Positions 1 to 9,675 are shown, counted from the first letter of the stretch. The stretch is DNA of 60,673 nucleotides from CAIKXD01 sp035439485 (GCA_035439485.1 DAORKI010000008.1:1-60673); one strand, 5' to 3'. Notes: generated by a model from the sequence alone, not told the origin. Program-made: numbers and translations.

Positions 1-69
1 ATAAAATAAATTATTGAAATACACAATAGGCATTTTAAATGCAAACAACAAAAAGAGTAAAATATTCAA

Positions 70-762
70 TTATGATGATAAAGCTTTTAGTTCGTTCACT
101 ATAATTTTCATCCCTTTTACAGCTGTAGCCTCAATTATGGTTATATTGTGTATATGTTCAACGGCAGGAACTACGGGGTCAATAATAAATTTAGGTATAT
201 ATTTAGGTGCATAATCAATTAAACTAGCCGCAGGGTAAACCACCAAGGAGGAACCAATAACAACAAAAATATCAGCTGTGTGCACTACTCTGCATGCCTT
301 TTCCATCATGGGGACTGCTTCTCCAAACCATACAATATGTGGCCTTAACTGGCTTCCTTTTTCACAAGTATCCCCAATATTTAAATCAGCTCCTTTAATA
401 TCATATATCAAATTTTGATCTAAAGTACTTCTACTTTTCATAATTTCACCATGTAAATGCATTACGTTTTTACTGCCAGCTCGCTCATGCAAATTATCAA
501 TGTTTTGCGTTATAATGCTTACTTTAAAATGTTTTTGTAATTGCGCTAATGCTTTGTGAGCTGCATTTGGCATGGCTTTTATACATTGGGCTCTACGTTG
601 ATTATAAAAGTCTAACACCAAGGCCTTGTCTTTGTTCCATGCACCAGGTGTAGCTACATCTTCAATACGATAGTTTTCCCATAAGCCATCGCTATCTCTA
701 AAGGTTTTAATTCCGCTCTCAGCACTCATGCCTGCGCCAGTAAAGACGACCAGATGTTTCAT
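70..762 (-). CDS. cobB: Sir2-family NAD-dependent deacylase, zinc-less variant
   Basis: A sirtuin that would remove acyl groups from protein lysines using NAD+. Visible family motifs are GAGMSAESGI (NAD binding) near the N-terminus, TQNIDNLHERAG with the catalytic-site HGE shortly after, and VIGSSL towards the C-terminus. FYNQRR supplies the Tyr/Arg pair that marks the class III desuccinylase/deacetylase group. The four zinc-binding cysteines of E. coli CobB are absent: only one Cys lies between HGE and LRPHIVWFGE. An upstream ATG at 819 would add 19 residues before the first beta strand. The ATG at 762 (MKHLVVFTG) matches the usual family start, so I use it. About 230 aa, the normal size. 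The family assignment is firm; the substrate is inference. Confidence 0.93.
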   Translation of the reverse strand: MKHLVVFTGAGMSAESGIKTFRDSDGLWENYRIEDVATPGAWNKDKALVLDFYNQRRAQCIKAMPNAAHKALAQLQKHFKVSIITQNIDNLHERAGSKNVMHLHGEIMKSRSTLDQNLIYDIKGADLNIGDTCEKGSQLRPHIVWFGEAVPMMEKACRVVHTADIFVVIGSSLVVYPAASLIDYAPKYIPKFIIDPVVPAVEHIHNITIIEATAVKGMKIIVNELKALSS

Positions 763-912
763 GTTGTTTTTTACCACAAGATACAAATTTTTATCATTTA
801 TACCAAGTAATGAATTCATTATTTTTTTTTTTGTTTTTCATCTGTAATTTCAAAAGGAAATCAAACCTGAATATTTTAAAACATAACTTAAAATTAACTT
901 TTGTTATCATTA

Positions 913-949
913 GGAAACTATTAAATTAAAAATAGTTTCCATAGTTTTG
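913..949 (+). promoter_or_regulatory. Operator-like palindrome and -7 box of the TonB receptor gene
   Basis: GGAAACTATT and AATAGTTTCC (913-922 and 931-940) form a perfect 10-bp inverted repeat around an 8-nt AT spacer. One base later comes TAGTTTTG (942-949), matching the Bacteroidota -7 consensus TAnnTTTG, with the ATG 19 nt further on. No good -33 TTTG lies at the usual spacing; the palindrome occupies that place. It could bind a repressor or activator. The palindrome is seen directly; its role is inferred. Confidence 0.5.
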
Positions 950-968
950 CGGCTCGAAATTCAATTTT

Positions 969-3326
969 ATGAATAAAGTATTATTTAGCTTTTTAGTTTT
1001 TTGTGTAATCTCAACTGTTGCTTCAGCTCAACAAAAGTTTACCATCAGTGGTCATATCAAAGATGCACTCTCAGGAGAGGACATAATTGGTGCAAGCATT
1101 TTTGCTCAAGAGGCAAAGTTAAGCGTGGCGGCAAATATTTATGGATTTTACTCCTTAACCTTGCCTGAAGGTAAACATACTATTTTGGTAAGTAATTTGG
1201 GTTATGCAACTTTTTCAAAAACAATTGAGCTCAATAAAAATATGGTGCTTGATGTAAATATGGAAACCAAAAGTGAGCAATTAAAAGAGGTTGAAATTAC
1301 TTCTGAAAAATCTGATGCCAATGTAAAAGATGTGCAAATGAGCGTGGCTAAATTGGATATTAAAACAATACAAAAAGTTCCAGCATTTTTAGGTGAGGTT
1401 GATTTGGTAAAAGTTATTCAATTATTACCAGGGGTATCAACAGTAGGAGAGGGCGCTTCTGGTTTCAATGTGCGTGGAGGAAGTATTGACCAAAATTTGG
1501 TTTTGCTAGATGATGCACCAGTATATAACTCATCTCATTTGTTTGGCTTCTTCTCAGTATTTAATCCAGATGCAGTTAAGGATGTGAAATTATATAAAGG
1601 CGGAATTCCTGCACAGTATGGTGGTAGGCTATCTTCATTGTTGGATGTACGCTTAAAAGATGGAAATAATAAGTCGTACCATGCTGATGGAGGAATTGGC
1701 CTACTTTTTAGTAGATTAAGTATTGAAGGACCTTTGGTCAAAGATAAATCATCATTTATAATTGCAGGTCGAAGAAGCTATTTTGATATATTTTTTCCAT
1801 TGTCAAAGAATAAAGATATAAAACAAGCTAAGGCCTATTTTTATGACTTAACGGTAAAATTAAATTACATACTTAACGATAAAAATAGAATTTATCTTTC
1901 GGGTTATTTTGGAAGAGATGCCTTTGGTTTTGGAAAGCCTGAATTTGGCTTCAACTGGGGTAATTCAACTGGAACATTTCGTTGGAATCATGTATACAAT
2001 AGCAAGTTGTTTAGCAATGTATCCTTAATCTACAGTAATTACGATTATCAAATTGGCGTTGGCGATGATTATGATGGCTTCAATTGGAAGTCGCGCATCA
2101 TTAATTATAGTATTAAACCTGAATTTACTTATTACCTAAACCCTAAAAACACCATTACATTTGGTGGAACTAGCACATACTATAATTTCGATCCAGGTAA
2201 ATTAATTTTTTATAGTAAAGGCGAAAAAAGAGAATTGGGTTCTGAACCAAAATATACACTCGAAAATGCCTTATATGCTGGCAATGAACAAAGAATTAAT
2301 GGAAGATTTTCAATGCAATATGGTATTCGTTTTTCAAATTTTAATTTTGTTGGAAAAGGAACTGCTTATTACTTTAGAGATACAATACCTAATGTAAGAA
2401 AAGATACATCGGGGTTTAAAACTTACAGCAATTTAGAAGTAATTAAATCATATAACAACATTGAGCCGCGATTTAGCATTAAGTTCGATATTAATGACCA
2501 ATCATCGCTGAAAGCTAGTTATAACCGAACCACTCAAAACCTCCATTTAATCTCCAACACAGCTGCAAGTACGCCACTTGATGTTTGGGTACCTAGTACC
2601 AATAATGTGAAGCCCCAACTAGCCGATCAAGTTGCTATTGGTTATTTTAAAAATTTTAAGGAAGATAACATGTATGAAACATCAATAGAAATTTATTACA
2701 AAGAAATGCGTAATCAAATTGATTATATTGATGGGGCTAATTTATTATTGAACACCTTGTTAGAAGGCGAACTAATGAATGGAAAGGGACGTGCTTATGG
2801 TCTTGAACTTTATTTAAAAAAGGCAAAAGGAGATTTCACCGGTTGGTTAAGTTATACGCTGGCTCGCTCTGAGAGAAAGGTTGACGGCATAAACAATAAT
2901 GAATGGTATCCTAACCGATTCGATAAAGCGCATAATTTGAATTTGGTTGGTATGTACACCTTAAATAAAAGAGTTGAGTTCGGTAGTACCTTTGTTTTTG
3001 GTACTGGAACGCCAACCACATTTCCTACCAATAGAATCGAATTTCAATCATATATAATTCCTCACAATGTTTATGGTACAAGAAACAATGTGAGAATCCC
3101 TGCATATCACCGCCTAGATATATCAGCTACATTTCATTTAAAAGACAAACGTTCAGGAAAGTATAAGCACAATATTGTTGTATCTGCTTACAATGTTTAT
3201 GCACGAAAAAATCCATTTAGTATTTATTTTAGAGGAAATCCTGAAAATCCTCAGCAAACACAAGCTATTCAATTTTCGGTAGTAGGAAACATCATTCCTT
3301 CAATTGCATACAATTTTAAATTTTAA
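969..3326 (+). CDS. TonB-dependent receptor with carboxypeptidase-like N-terminal domain
   Basis: Outer-membrane receptor of about 785 aa expected to import a large or scarce substrate using TonB energy. It begins with a signal peptide (cleavage near ASAQQ). A CarboxypepD_reg-like domain follows (about residues 25-110, with GHIKDALSGEDIIGASIF), then a plug domain (about 120-225, with GFNVRGGSIDQNLVLLDDAP), then a long beta-barrel rich in alternating aromatic strands to the C-terminus. The next gene, a DUF4249 lipoprotein, overlaps it by one base (TAATG), so the two are almost certainly co-translated and work as a receptor/lipoprotein pair. The substrate cannot be read from the sequence. The start is supported by the signal peptide and the -7 box just upstream. 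Confidence 0.93.
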   Translation: MNKVLFSFLVFCVISTVASAQQKFTISGHIKDALSGEDIIGASIFAQEAKLSVAANIYGFYSLTLPEGKHTILVSNLGYATFSKTIELNKNMVLDVNMETKSEQLKEVEITSEKSDANVKDVQMSVAKLDIKTIQKVPAFLGEVDLVKVIQLLPGVSTVGEGASGFNVRGGSIDQNLVLLDDAPVYNSSHLFGFFSVFNPDAVKDVKLYKGGIPAQYGGRLSSLLDVRLKDGNNKSYHADGGIGLLFSRLSIEGPLVKDKSSFIIAGRRSYFDIFFPLSKNKDIKQAKAYFYDLTVKLNYILNDKNRIYLSGYFGRDAFGFGKPEFGFNWGNSTGTFRWNHVYNSKLFSNVSLIYSNYDYQIGVGDDYDGFNWKSRIINYSIKPEFTYYLNPKNTITFGGTSTYYNFDPGKLIFYSKGEKRELGSEPKYTLENALYAGNEQRINGRFSMQYGIRFSNFNFVGKGTAYYFRDTIPNVRKDTSGFKTYSNLEVIKSYNNIEPRFSIKFDINDQSSLKASYNRTTQNLHLISNTAASTPLDVWVPSTNNVKPQLADQVAIGYFKNFKEDNMYETSIEIYYKEMRNQIDYIDGANLLLNTLLEGELMNGKGRAYGLELYLKKAKGDFTGWLSYTLARSERKVDGINNNEWYPNRFDKAHNLNLVGMYTLNKRVEFGSTFVFGTGTPTTFPTNRIEFQSYIIPHNVYGTRNNVRIPAYHRLDISATFHLKDKRSGKYKHNIVVSAYNVYARKNPFSIYFRGNPENPQQTQAIQFSVVGNIIPSIAYNFKF

Positions 3327-4288
3327 TGATTATGAACAAGTTCCATTTTTATTCACTCTTAATCCTTGTTACTTTGGGTATTGGGTTCTCATCTTGCGAA
3401 AAAGTAATTGACGTTAAACTTGAGGAAGGAGAATCACAGCTGGTAGTTGATGGATTTATTAAATTTTATTACGATAGTGTTGCTTTAAATTCTGGCATCG
3501 AAAACCAAGTAATTAAATTACGTAAAACCACGCCTTATTTAGATAATGCGCCAGCTCCACCTGCTTTAGGAGCTATTGTAAAAGTAACCGATGCACTAGG
3601 TAGGACTTTTGATTTTAAAGATGAAAATAATGATGGTGATTATGAATATTCTGGTCCATTTGTATTAAGCTTTACCAACCCACCAATGGGATTTCCAGGA
3701 AATTTTTACTTACTTGATATTAAATATAATGGAGAGGAGTTTACATCTCAAGCCTATATGGATTCGGTTCCAACTATTGATAGTTTAAGTTTTGCATTAC
3801 AAGAACAAACAATTCAAGGGCCAGACACACTGAAAGCAGGATATATTATTGACCAAATACTTACCAGAAAATCTGATGGTTCATTACAACCTGCTAAAGA
3901 TGTTAAAGGTGAAGGAACTTGTTATTGGTTTAAAACCTTTAAAAACGATGTGTTTTACAACAAACCAGGACAAATGAACTTGGCGTATGATGCTGCCTTT
4001 GGGCCTGGTAGCGATAATGTAGCATTTATTCCTCCAATCGTATTTTTTTTATCACCTGAACGTTTTCAAATAGGTGAAAAGATAAGAGTTGAATGTTGGT
4101 CGATAGGTTTACCTGCTTATTATTTTTTAACCTTGGCACAAATACAAATGACCAATGAAGGCCTTTTTGCGACACCACCGAGTAATGTACCAACTAACAT
4201 CACCAATAAAAACAAGGACTCAAAAATTAAGGCTGTTGGTTGGTTTGGAGCTGCTTCGGTAACTCGAATTACCCAAGAGGTAAAATAG
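3326..4288 (+). CDS. DUF4249 family outer-membrane lipoprotein
   Basis: About 320 aa with an N-terminal hydrophobic stretch and a lipobox-like GFSSC, then DVKLEEGESQLVVDGFI, the conserved opening of DUF4249 proteins. The rest is predicted beta-rich with no catalytic motif that I recognise. In Bacteroidota these lipoproteins sit next to TonB receptors, as here (one-base overlap with the receptor stop), which suggests a surface or periplasmic partner in uptake. Two in-frame ATGs lie two codons apart; the second (MNKFHF, at 3332) is equally plausible. Family assignment is good; molecular function is unknown. Confidence 0.87.
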   Translation: MIMNKFHFYSLLILVTLGIGFSSCEKVIDVKLEEGESQLVVDGFIKFYYDSVALNSGIENQVIKLRKTTPYLDNAPAPPALGAIVKVTDALGRTFDFKDENNDGDYEYSGPFVLSFTNPPMGFPGNFYLLDIKYNGEEFTSQAYMDSVPTIDSLSFALQEQTIQGPDTLKAGYIIDQILTRKSDGSLQPAKDVKGEGTCYWFKTFKNDVFYNKPGQMNLAYDAAFGPGSDNVAFIPPIVFFLSPERFQIGEKIRVECWSIGLPAYYFLTLAQIQMTNEGLFATPPSNVPTNITNKNKDSKIKAVGWFGAASVTRITQEVK

Positions 4289-4331
4289 TGTATAAAGATG
4301 TTGGATAAAATTCAAATTACTGCATTTTAAC

Positions 4332-5090
4332 TCAGCTTAGTCCTAAATTATTCATGTAATTTAATGCAAATTCCAAATCATCTGGCGTATCAATAGCTAT
4401 AGTTTCCTCTGTGGATATGGCTGTTTTAATTTTGAAATCATTTTCAATCCAACGTAATTGTTCAAGAGATTCTATTTGCTCTAAAACAGAAGGCGGAAGT
4501 GATGCAATTTTTTGCAAAGTTTTTGCTCGATAAGCATAGATGCCAATATGTTTGAAATAATTTCCCTCAGCTAATAAATTTTCCATTGTTTTTTTTGCTG
4601 GAAATGGAATAATATTTCTACTAAAATAAATGGCCTCCATATTTTTATTGATTACTACTTTAGGAATAGTATTTTTTTCTAGTTCTTCAAAAGAATTAAT
4701 TTTTTTAATTAGTGTAGCTATTTGGGTATTTCTATCTTCAAACAATTTGCACAGCAAATTTATTTGTGATGGTTGAATAAAAGGCTCATCTCCTTGGATA
4801 TTTACCAGTACACAATCATTGCTCAAATTCAATTGGTTTAAACATTCATTGCATCTGTCGGTGCCACTTAAATGATTTTCATTGGTAAGCAAACAATTTC
4901 CTCCAAAACTCGTCACATGCTCATATATTTTTTGATGATCGGTAGCAACATAAACAGCATTTAAACTTGCTTTTGAAGCTTGTTCATACACTCGTTGTAT
5001 CATTGTTTTTCCTTTAATATCTATTAAGGGTTTTCCTGGAAATCTGGTTGAACCATACCTAGCAGGAATAATTCCAATAAACTGTGACAT
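4332..5090 (-). CDS. kdsB: 3-deoxy-manno-octulosonate cytidylyltransferase
   Basis: Activates Kdo with CTP to CMP-Kdo for lipopolysaccharide inner-core assembly; cytoplasmic. The N-terminal nucleotide-binding motif IIPARYGSTRFPGKPL is clear. NIQGDEPFI and the C-terminal EQLRWIENDFKI and IDTPDDLE segments are typical of KdsB. 252 aa is the normal family length and the ATG start abuts the conserved first strand. It is divergent from recF; TACATTTG on the minus strand (5116-5123) is a good -7 box but lacks a clear -33. Function is confident. Confidence 0.95.
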   Translation of the reverse strand: MSQFIGIIPARYGSTRFPGKPLIDIKGKTMIQRVYEQASKASLNAVYVATDHQKIYEHVTSFGGNCLLTNENHLSGTDRCNECLNQLNLSNDCVLVNIQGDEPFIQPSQINLLCKLFEDRNTQIATLIKKINSFEELEKNTIPKVVINKNMEAIYFSRNIIPFPAKKTMENLLAEGNYFKHIGIYAYRAKTLQKIASLPPSVLEQIESLEQLRWIENDFKIKTAISTEETIAIDTPDDLEFALNYMNNLGLS

Positions 5091-5189
5091 AATGCTGAAA
5101 AATTTTTATGTTGCACAAATGTATATTATTTCATGCACTAGTCATTTATTGCTGCATGAATTATAAAATTTCTTAGTAACATTGCATGA

Positions 5190-6287
5190 ATGATTTTAAA
5201 GAAAATTCAACTTATAGGATTTAAAAATTATGAGCAGGCAGAAGCCGAGTTTGCTGCTAAATTCAATTGTTTTACAGGAAACAATGGTATGGGCAAAACT
5301 AACATGTTGGACGCCATTTATTACCTTTCTTTTTGCAAAAGTTATTACAACCCAGCCGATAATCAAAACATAAAAAGAAATGCTCCATTTTTTATGATTC
5401 AAGGAAATTATGAATTTGATAGTGAAACATTTGACGTTTACTGCGGTTTGAAGAGAAATGAAAAAAAGCAATTCAAGTTAAATAAAAAGGAATACCAAAG
5501 ATTGAGCGATCATATTGGTTTGATTCCACTGGTTATGATTGCTCCAGAAGATGCTGAATTAATTCATGGCGGAAGTGAAATAAGAAGAAAATTTATAGAT
5601 GGGGTTATTTCCCAATATAATAAGCAGTACCTTGAACAATTATTAAAATACAATCGTGTTTTGTTGCAAAGAAATGCCTTACTTAAATCTTTTTATGAAA
5701 GGAGTTATTTTGATATTGCTTCCATTGAAATATACGATGAACAATTAAGTGCAAGTGGAAATTATATTTTCCAAGAAAGGAACAATTTCTTTAATAAATT
5801 TAATGCAATTTTTAATTTAACACATGCTGAATTGACCGAAGCTAAGGAACAGGTTAAAATAGTGTTAAATAGTAGCTTAATGGAACACAAAATGGAAGAT
5901 TTACTTGTAAAATCTTTAGAGAAAGATCGTGCTACGCATTATACAAATGTTGGAATTCATAAAGATGATTTGATATTTGAAATTGATACTGCTGCTGTCA
6001 AAAAATTCGCTTCTCAAGGACAACAAAAAACATTTTTAGTAGCTCTTAAACTGGCTCAATATGCCTTTATTGCAGAAGTGAAAAATAAAAAGCCAATATT
6101 ATTGCTTGATGATGTTTATGACAAATTAGATGAAACTCGTTTGAAGAAAATTATGCAGCATATTAGCAATGATGCTTTTGGTCAAGTATTTATTACCGAC
6201 ACACACCAAATTAGAATGGCTGAAGCAATTGAGGAAACAAAAAAAATTGCTTCCTTTTTTACCATTGAAAATGGAATTTTATATTAA
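5190..6287 (+). CDS. recF: DNA replication and repair protein RecF
   Basis: SMC-like ATPase that helps load RecA at gaps with RecO and RecR. Walker A (GNNGMGKTNML) lies near residues 30-40, the ABC signature-like SQGQQKTFLVAL near 275, and Walker B (PILLLDDVYDKLDETR) near 305. The first strand MILKKIQLIGFKNYEQAE is characteristic of the family. 365 aa is the usual length. It sits alone, divergent from kdsB and convergent with the diadenylate cyclase gene, so it is not in the dnaA-dnaN-recF cluster familiar from other phyla. Confidence 0.96.
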   Translation: MILKKIQLIGFKNYEQAEAEFAAKFNCFTGNNGMGKTNMLDAIYYLSFCKSYYNPADNQNIKRNAPFFMIQGNYEFDSETFDVYCGLKRNEKKQFKLNKKEYQRLSDHIGLIPLVMIAPEDAELIHGGSEIRRKFIDGVISQYNKQYLEQLLKYNRVLLQRNALLKSFYERSYFDIASIEIYDEQLSASGNYIFQERNNFFNKFNAIFNLTHAELTEAKEQVKIVLNSSLMEHKMEDLLVKSLEKDRATHYTNVGIHKDDLIFEIDTAAVKKFASQGQQKTFLVALKLAQYAFIAEVKNKKPILLLDDVYDKLDETRLKKIMQHISNDAFGQVFITDTHQIRMAEAIEETKKIASFFTIENGILY

Positions 6288-6315
6288 GCTAAATTTGAAG
6301 TAAAAGTATTTAGAA

Positions 6316-7101
6316 TTAACTCTTCCAAATTTTTTCAAGCTGCTCTTTTAATGTCTCAGAAGTGAGATGCAATTGTAAATCGTTTTCAAGTGCTAAGGCA
6401 ATTTCACCTGTTTGCTCCGATACAGCAATAGCAATAGCATCGGTACTTTCGGTAATACCCAAGGCAGCTCTGTGACGCATACCTAAATTAGCAGGAAAAT
6501 TATTATTTTCAGAAATGGGTAAAACGCAGCGTGCTGCTATAATTTCATTATTTTCAATAATAATGGCACCATCATGTAGAGGACTGTTTTTATAAAATAT
6601 ACTTTCTATTAGTCTTTGAGAAACAGCAGCATGAATTCCTTCGCCTGTGTTATAATAAAAATTCAAATTACTTTGACGTGCCAAAACAATTATTGCTCCA
6701 GTTTTACTTTGCGACATCATTTTACATGCCTTTACAATAGCAACGATATCTAAATCATTTTTTTTACGTACATCAGATAATTTAAATAATCCTTCAGAAG
6801 AAAAAACCTTTGGAAAAAAGCCAGTAGTACCAACCAAGAGCAAGAATTTTCTGAGCTCCTGTTGAAAAACAATAATTAAGGCTATAACGCCTACGCCAAT
6901 AAATTGACCAAGTATTGTGCCCAATAGCTGCATTTGCATAGCCTTCACTATTAACCATAGTAAATATATACTAAGCATTCCAGTAAAAATACTAATGGCT
7001 ACTGTACCTCTAACGAGTTTATATAATTGATATAATAAAACCGATACCAATAAAATATCAATTACATCTAACCATCTAAAAGAAATAAATTCAGGCCACA
7101 T
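6316..7101 (-). CDS. cdaA: Diadenylate cyclase (c-di-AMP synthase)
   Basis: Membrane-anchored enzyme making c-di-AMP from two ATP. Three hydrophobic N-terminal segments occupy about residues 10-90, followed by the DisA_N/DAC domain. The catalytic DGA (LHDGAIIIENNEI) and the RHR-type GMRHRAALGITE motif are intact, so the enzyme should be active. 261 aa fits the CdaA class rather than DisA. No regulator of the CdaR type or phosphodiesterase is adjacent. A TATATTTG -7 box lies upstream of the ATG on the minus strand. In related bacteria the product tunes potassium and osmotic homeostasis; nothing nearby identifies the local target. Confidence 0.94.
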   Translation of the reverse strand: MWPEFISFRWLDVIDILLVSVLLYQLYKLVRGTVAISIFTGMLSIYLLWLIVKAMQMQLLGTILGQFIGVGVIALIIVFQQELRKFLLLVGTTGFFPKVFSSEGLFKLSDVRKKNDLDIVAIVKACKMMSQSKTGAIIVLARQSNLNFYYNTGEGIHAAVSQRLIESIFYKNSPLHDGAIIIENNEIIAARCVLPISENNNFPANLGMRHRAALGITESTDAIAIAVSEQTGEIALALENDLQLHLTSETLKEQLEKIWKS

Positions 7102-7223
7102 ATCAATGGTATTTGTAATCGGTTAATAAATTATCTCTTGTGGCAAATATAATACTAATGAGCAAAAATAGAAATTCGTAATAAGAGGTGTTTTGAAACT
7201 AAAATACGTAGCTCAAAATGATT

Positions 7224-7619
7224 TTACTTTTTGCGATATTTTTTAGCGTTAGGATTGTTGATAACACTATTGAATTTTGAAGTAGTTTCTTCCATTATCC
7301 ACAAATACTCTCCTTCAAATTCGTAGTCGTAACGGTACTCCTCATGCTTTCTAAAAGAAAGCTTATAACTTATCCAAATTTGACCATTTTGTGCGTGTAT
7401 TTGGGAATCTTTATTTAAATCTTTCCCAACTGATTCGTCACAAATCACCATTGTTCCTTGTTGAAATTGAATGGTACATTTTGAAGGTAATGATCTTGCA
7501 TTATTATTTGATTCTTCAACCCAAACACCGTTAAGGGGCGATTCCCATGATTCTTCCTTTTTACAAGAAGTCATTAAAATAGCGCAAATGAATAAGGTTA
7601 GGATAGAATATTTCATCAT
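7224..7619 (-). CDS. Small lipocalin-like lipoprotein, hypothetical
   Basis: About 131 aa from the ATG giving MMKYSILTLFICAILMTSCKK. The hydrophobic leader ends in a lipobox-like MTSC, so lipidation is likely. An upstream start at 7664 would bury the signal peptide behind 15 residues and is rejected. The mature part (GVWVEESNNN and later GEYLWIMEE) reads as short beta strands of the kind found in lipocalin-like or META-type folds, but I recognise no specific family. It lies alone between cdaA and ftcD on the same strand. Confidence 0.7.
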   Translation of the reverse strand: MMKYSILTLFICAILMTSCKKEESWESPLNGVWVEESNNNARSLPSKCTIQFQQGTMVICDESVGKDLNKDSQIHAQNGQIWISYKLSFRKHEEYRYDYEFEGEYLWIMEETTSKFNSVINNPNAKKYRKK

Positions 7620-7738
7620 TTCTGATTGTGAAACAAAAGTAAGCAAAAAAATACAGTTAAGCACTAAAATTTTGACTGATTCTAAAATTTACAAGACCAA
7701 TCAATCAATAATTTTGATTTACATCAAAAATTACTAAA

Positions 7739-9430
7739 TTAACTCATTCCAATTTTTTGGTTGGCTAAAGCTATAATTTCATTTTCTAGAGCAATTGCTT
7801 TTTCCTGAATTTGCTTTCCTTCTTGAATCATATTTTCAATAAAGTCCTTGTCGTTTAGGCCAGGGGCGTTAATTCGTACATTCATAAATGCACCAATAAC
7901 AGCAGTGCGTGCACAAAGGGCACCTACAGCAGCATCACTTACTGAATTTGGATTGCCTTTTATGACCATTTCTTGCATTAATTCCATACTTTTTAATGCT
8001 GTTTGCATCACTTTAAAAGGGGTTAAAATGGCAAATTTAGTAGCTTCTTGAATGGCATTTGTTCGCAAAGTTTTTTCTTCGTCAGAAGATTTAGGCATTG
8101 CAAAAGCCAACATAATTTTGTTAAAGGCAATGGTATCTTCATCAACCAACATCAGCATTTCTTTTTTTAAATCTTGACCCTTTAATGCCCAATCTCCAAA
8201 GAATTTCCATTGATTATCCCATCCTTTTTTGTGTGAGGACAAATTCGCTACCATGGTTCCTAATGCAACACCTAATGCACCAACATAAGCAGAAATAGAT
8301 CCACCACCAGGTGCAGGACTTTCAGAAGCTGTTTCATCAACAAAATCGCTCAACGTCATTTTCACCAATCTACTTGAAGAGCTGTCATGTAAAATATATT
8401 CAATGATTCTTTCTTCTGGTTTAAATGGTGATAATTCATCTAAACCCATTGACTTTACAGCAATTTTAATCAATTCTTTTTCAGAAACTCCGGTCGAACG
8501 TTGTTGTTTTTCGAGGAAATATTTACCTGCATCAAGCATTGATTTTAACGGTATTAGGCCAACAATTTCTGAACCAGTTACTCTTATACCTCTTTCATTA
8601 GCTTTCTTACAAACTTCATCAAAAGCTATATGTACCGGAGTAATATTTATATTTGTAAGGTTCATTGAAATTTGGGCTATCCCGTATTCTTCAATAAACC
8701 AACCTATAGCTTTTACAGCTTTTAAAGTTCCTGGAATACTAACAGGATTTCCATTTTGGTCAATTACAACTTTTCCAGTGATAGGATCTCCTTCTCTTTT
8801 TACCCTTCCTGCTTCACGTACGTCAAAAGCTATGGAATTTGCTCTTCTTGTTGATGTTGTATTCAAGTTGACATTATAGGCCACCAAAAAATCACGGGCG
8901 CCAATTACTGTTGCTCCTCTTTTTGCATCAAATTCACTGGGTCCAAAATCGGGCTGCCATTCAGTTTGTTTAATTTTTTTGAAAAATCCTTCATATTCCC
9001 CAGCTCTTATCACACTTAAATTACTTCTGTTTTTATTGGGTTGAGCTTCTTCATATAAATAAACTGGTAAGTTAAGCTCGGTACCAACTTTTTTAGCCAA
9101 TATTTGAGCATATTGAGCAGTTTCTTCCATGCTAATGTTGGCAATTGGTATAAGAGGGCAAACATCAGTGGCGCCCATTCTAGGGTGTTCACCTTTGTGC
9201 TTGCTCATATCAATTAGTTCACCGGCTTTTTTTATTGCCTTAAAAGCGGCTTCAACCACTGCATTTGGATTTCCAACAAATGTTACTACAGTTCTATTGG
9301 TTGCTTTTCCTGGGTCAACATTCAGTAATTTAACCCCTTCGGTATTTTCAATTTCAGTCGTTATTTGATTAATAACATTAATATCTATCCCTTCACTAAA
9401 ATTAGGGACACACTCTATCAATTGGCTCAT
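7739..9430 (-). CDS. ftcD: Bifunctional glutamate formimidoyltransferase / formimidoyl-THF cyclodeaminase
   Basis: Couples the end of histidine breakdown to one-carbon metabolism: moves the formimino group from formiminoglutamate to tetrahydrofolate, then deaminates it to methenyl-THF. The N-terminal transferase domain (about residues 1-180) has LIECVPNFSEG and the active-site-type GEHPRMGATDVCPLIP. A second transferase domain runs to about 320. The C-terminal cyclodeaminase domain (about 355-555) has the loop ESPAPGGGSISAYVGALG. The 563-aa fused form matches vertebrate and Bacteroidota enzymes. No other hut gene lies in the window. TAACTTTG on the minus strand (9445-9452) is a good -7 box just before the ATG. 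Confidence 0.95.
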   Translation of the reverse strand: MSQLIECVPNFSEGIDINVINQITTEIENTEGVKLLNVDPGKATNRTVVTFVGNPNAVVEAAFKAIKKAGELIDMSKHKGEHPRMGATDVCPLIPIANISMEETAQYAQILAKKVGTELNLPVYLYEEAQPNKNRSNLSVIRAGEYEGFFKKIKQTEWQPDFGPSEFDAKRGATVIGARDFLVAYNVNLNTTSTRRANSIAFDVREAGRVKREGDPITGKVVIDQNGNPVSIPGTLKAVKAIGWFIEEYGIAQISMNLTNINITPVHIAFDEVCKKANERGIRVTGSEIVGLIPLKSMLDAGKYFLEKQQRSTGVSEKELIKIAVKSMGLDELSPFKPEERIIEYILHDSSSSRLVKMTLSDFVDETASESPAPGGGSISAYVGALGVALGTMVANLSSHKKGWDNQWKFFGDWALKGQDLKKEMLMLVDEDTIAFNKIMLAFAMPKSSDEEKTLRTNAIQEATKFAILTPFKVMQTALKSMELMQEMVIKGNPNSVSDAAVGALCARTAVIGAFMNVRINAPGLNDKDFIENMIQEGKQIQEKAIALENEIIALANQKIGMS

Positions 9431-9623
9431 AAAAAAAATTTGAACAAAGTTAAAAAATAAGGAGATACCACTAATATTAATTGTAATTTCTTAAATTTAA
9501 TTTTACAGTGGCATGTGATGGGGTATCTATTAGCTTAGAAAACAAACAAAATTTGTTTTGCGTTATAGTTATTGGTTATCCAAAAATTAGCAGCAAGTGT
9601 ACTAAATAGCCTTGGTATAAGCT

Positions 9624-9654
9624 AAAAAACCTCCTTTCTTTTGGAAAGGAGGTT
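9624..9654 (-). terminator. Rho-independent terminator of the PID-CTERM-like gene
   Basis: AACCTCCTTTC (9628-9638) and GAAAGGAGGTT (9644-9654) make a perfect 11-bp stem with a 5-nt loop. Read on the minus strand the hairpin is followed directly by a T run (TTTTTTAGC). It sits 22 bp past the stop codon of the 59-residue gene and marks that gene as an independent transcription unit. Confidence 0.85.
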
Positions 9655-9675
9655 GAATGTCTGAGATATCAGTTA

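Noticed and set aside
14..214. 66-aa plus-strand frame at the left edge
   Set aside because: Mostly antisense to the sirtuin 3' end; no signal or motif. Bases 1-69 show nothing else.
8403..8879. 158-aa plus-strand frame inside ftcD
   Set aside because: It is the antisense of conserved transferase-domain coding sequence and has no family motif.
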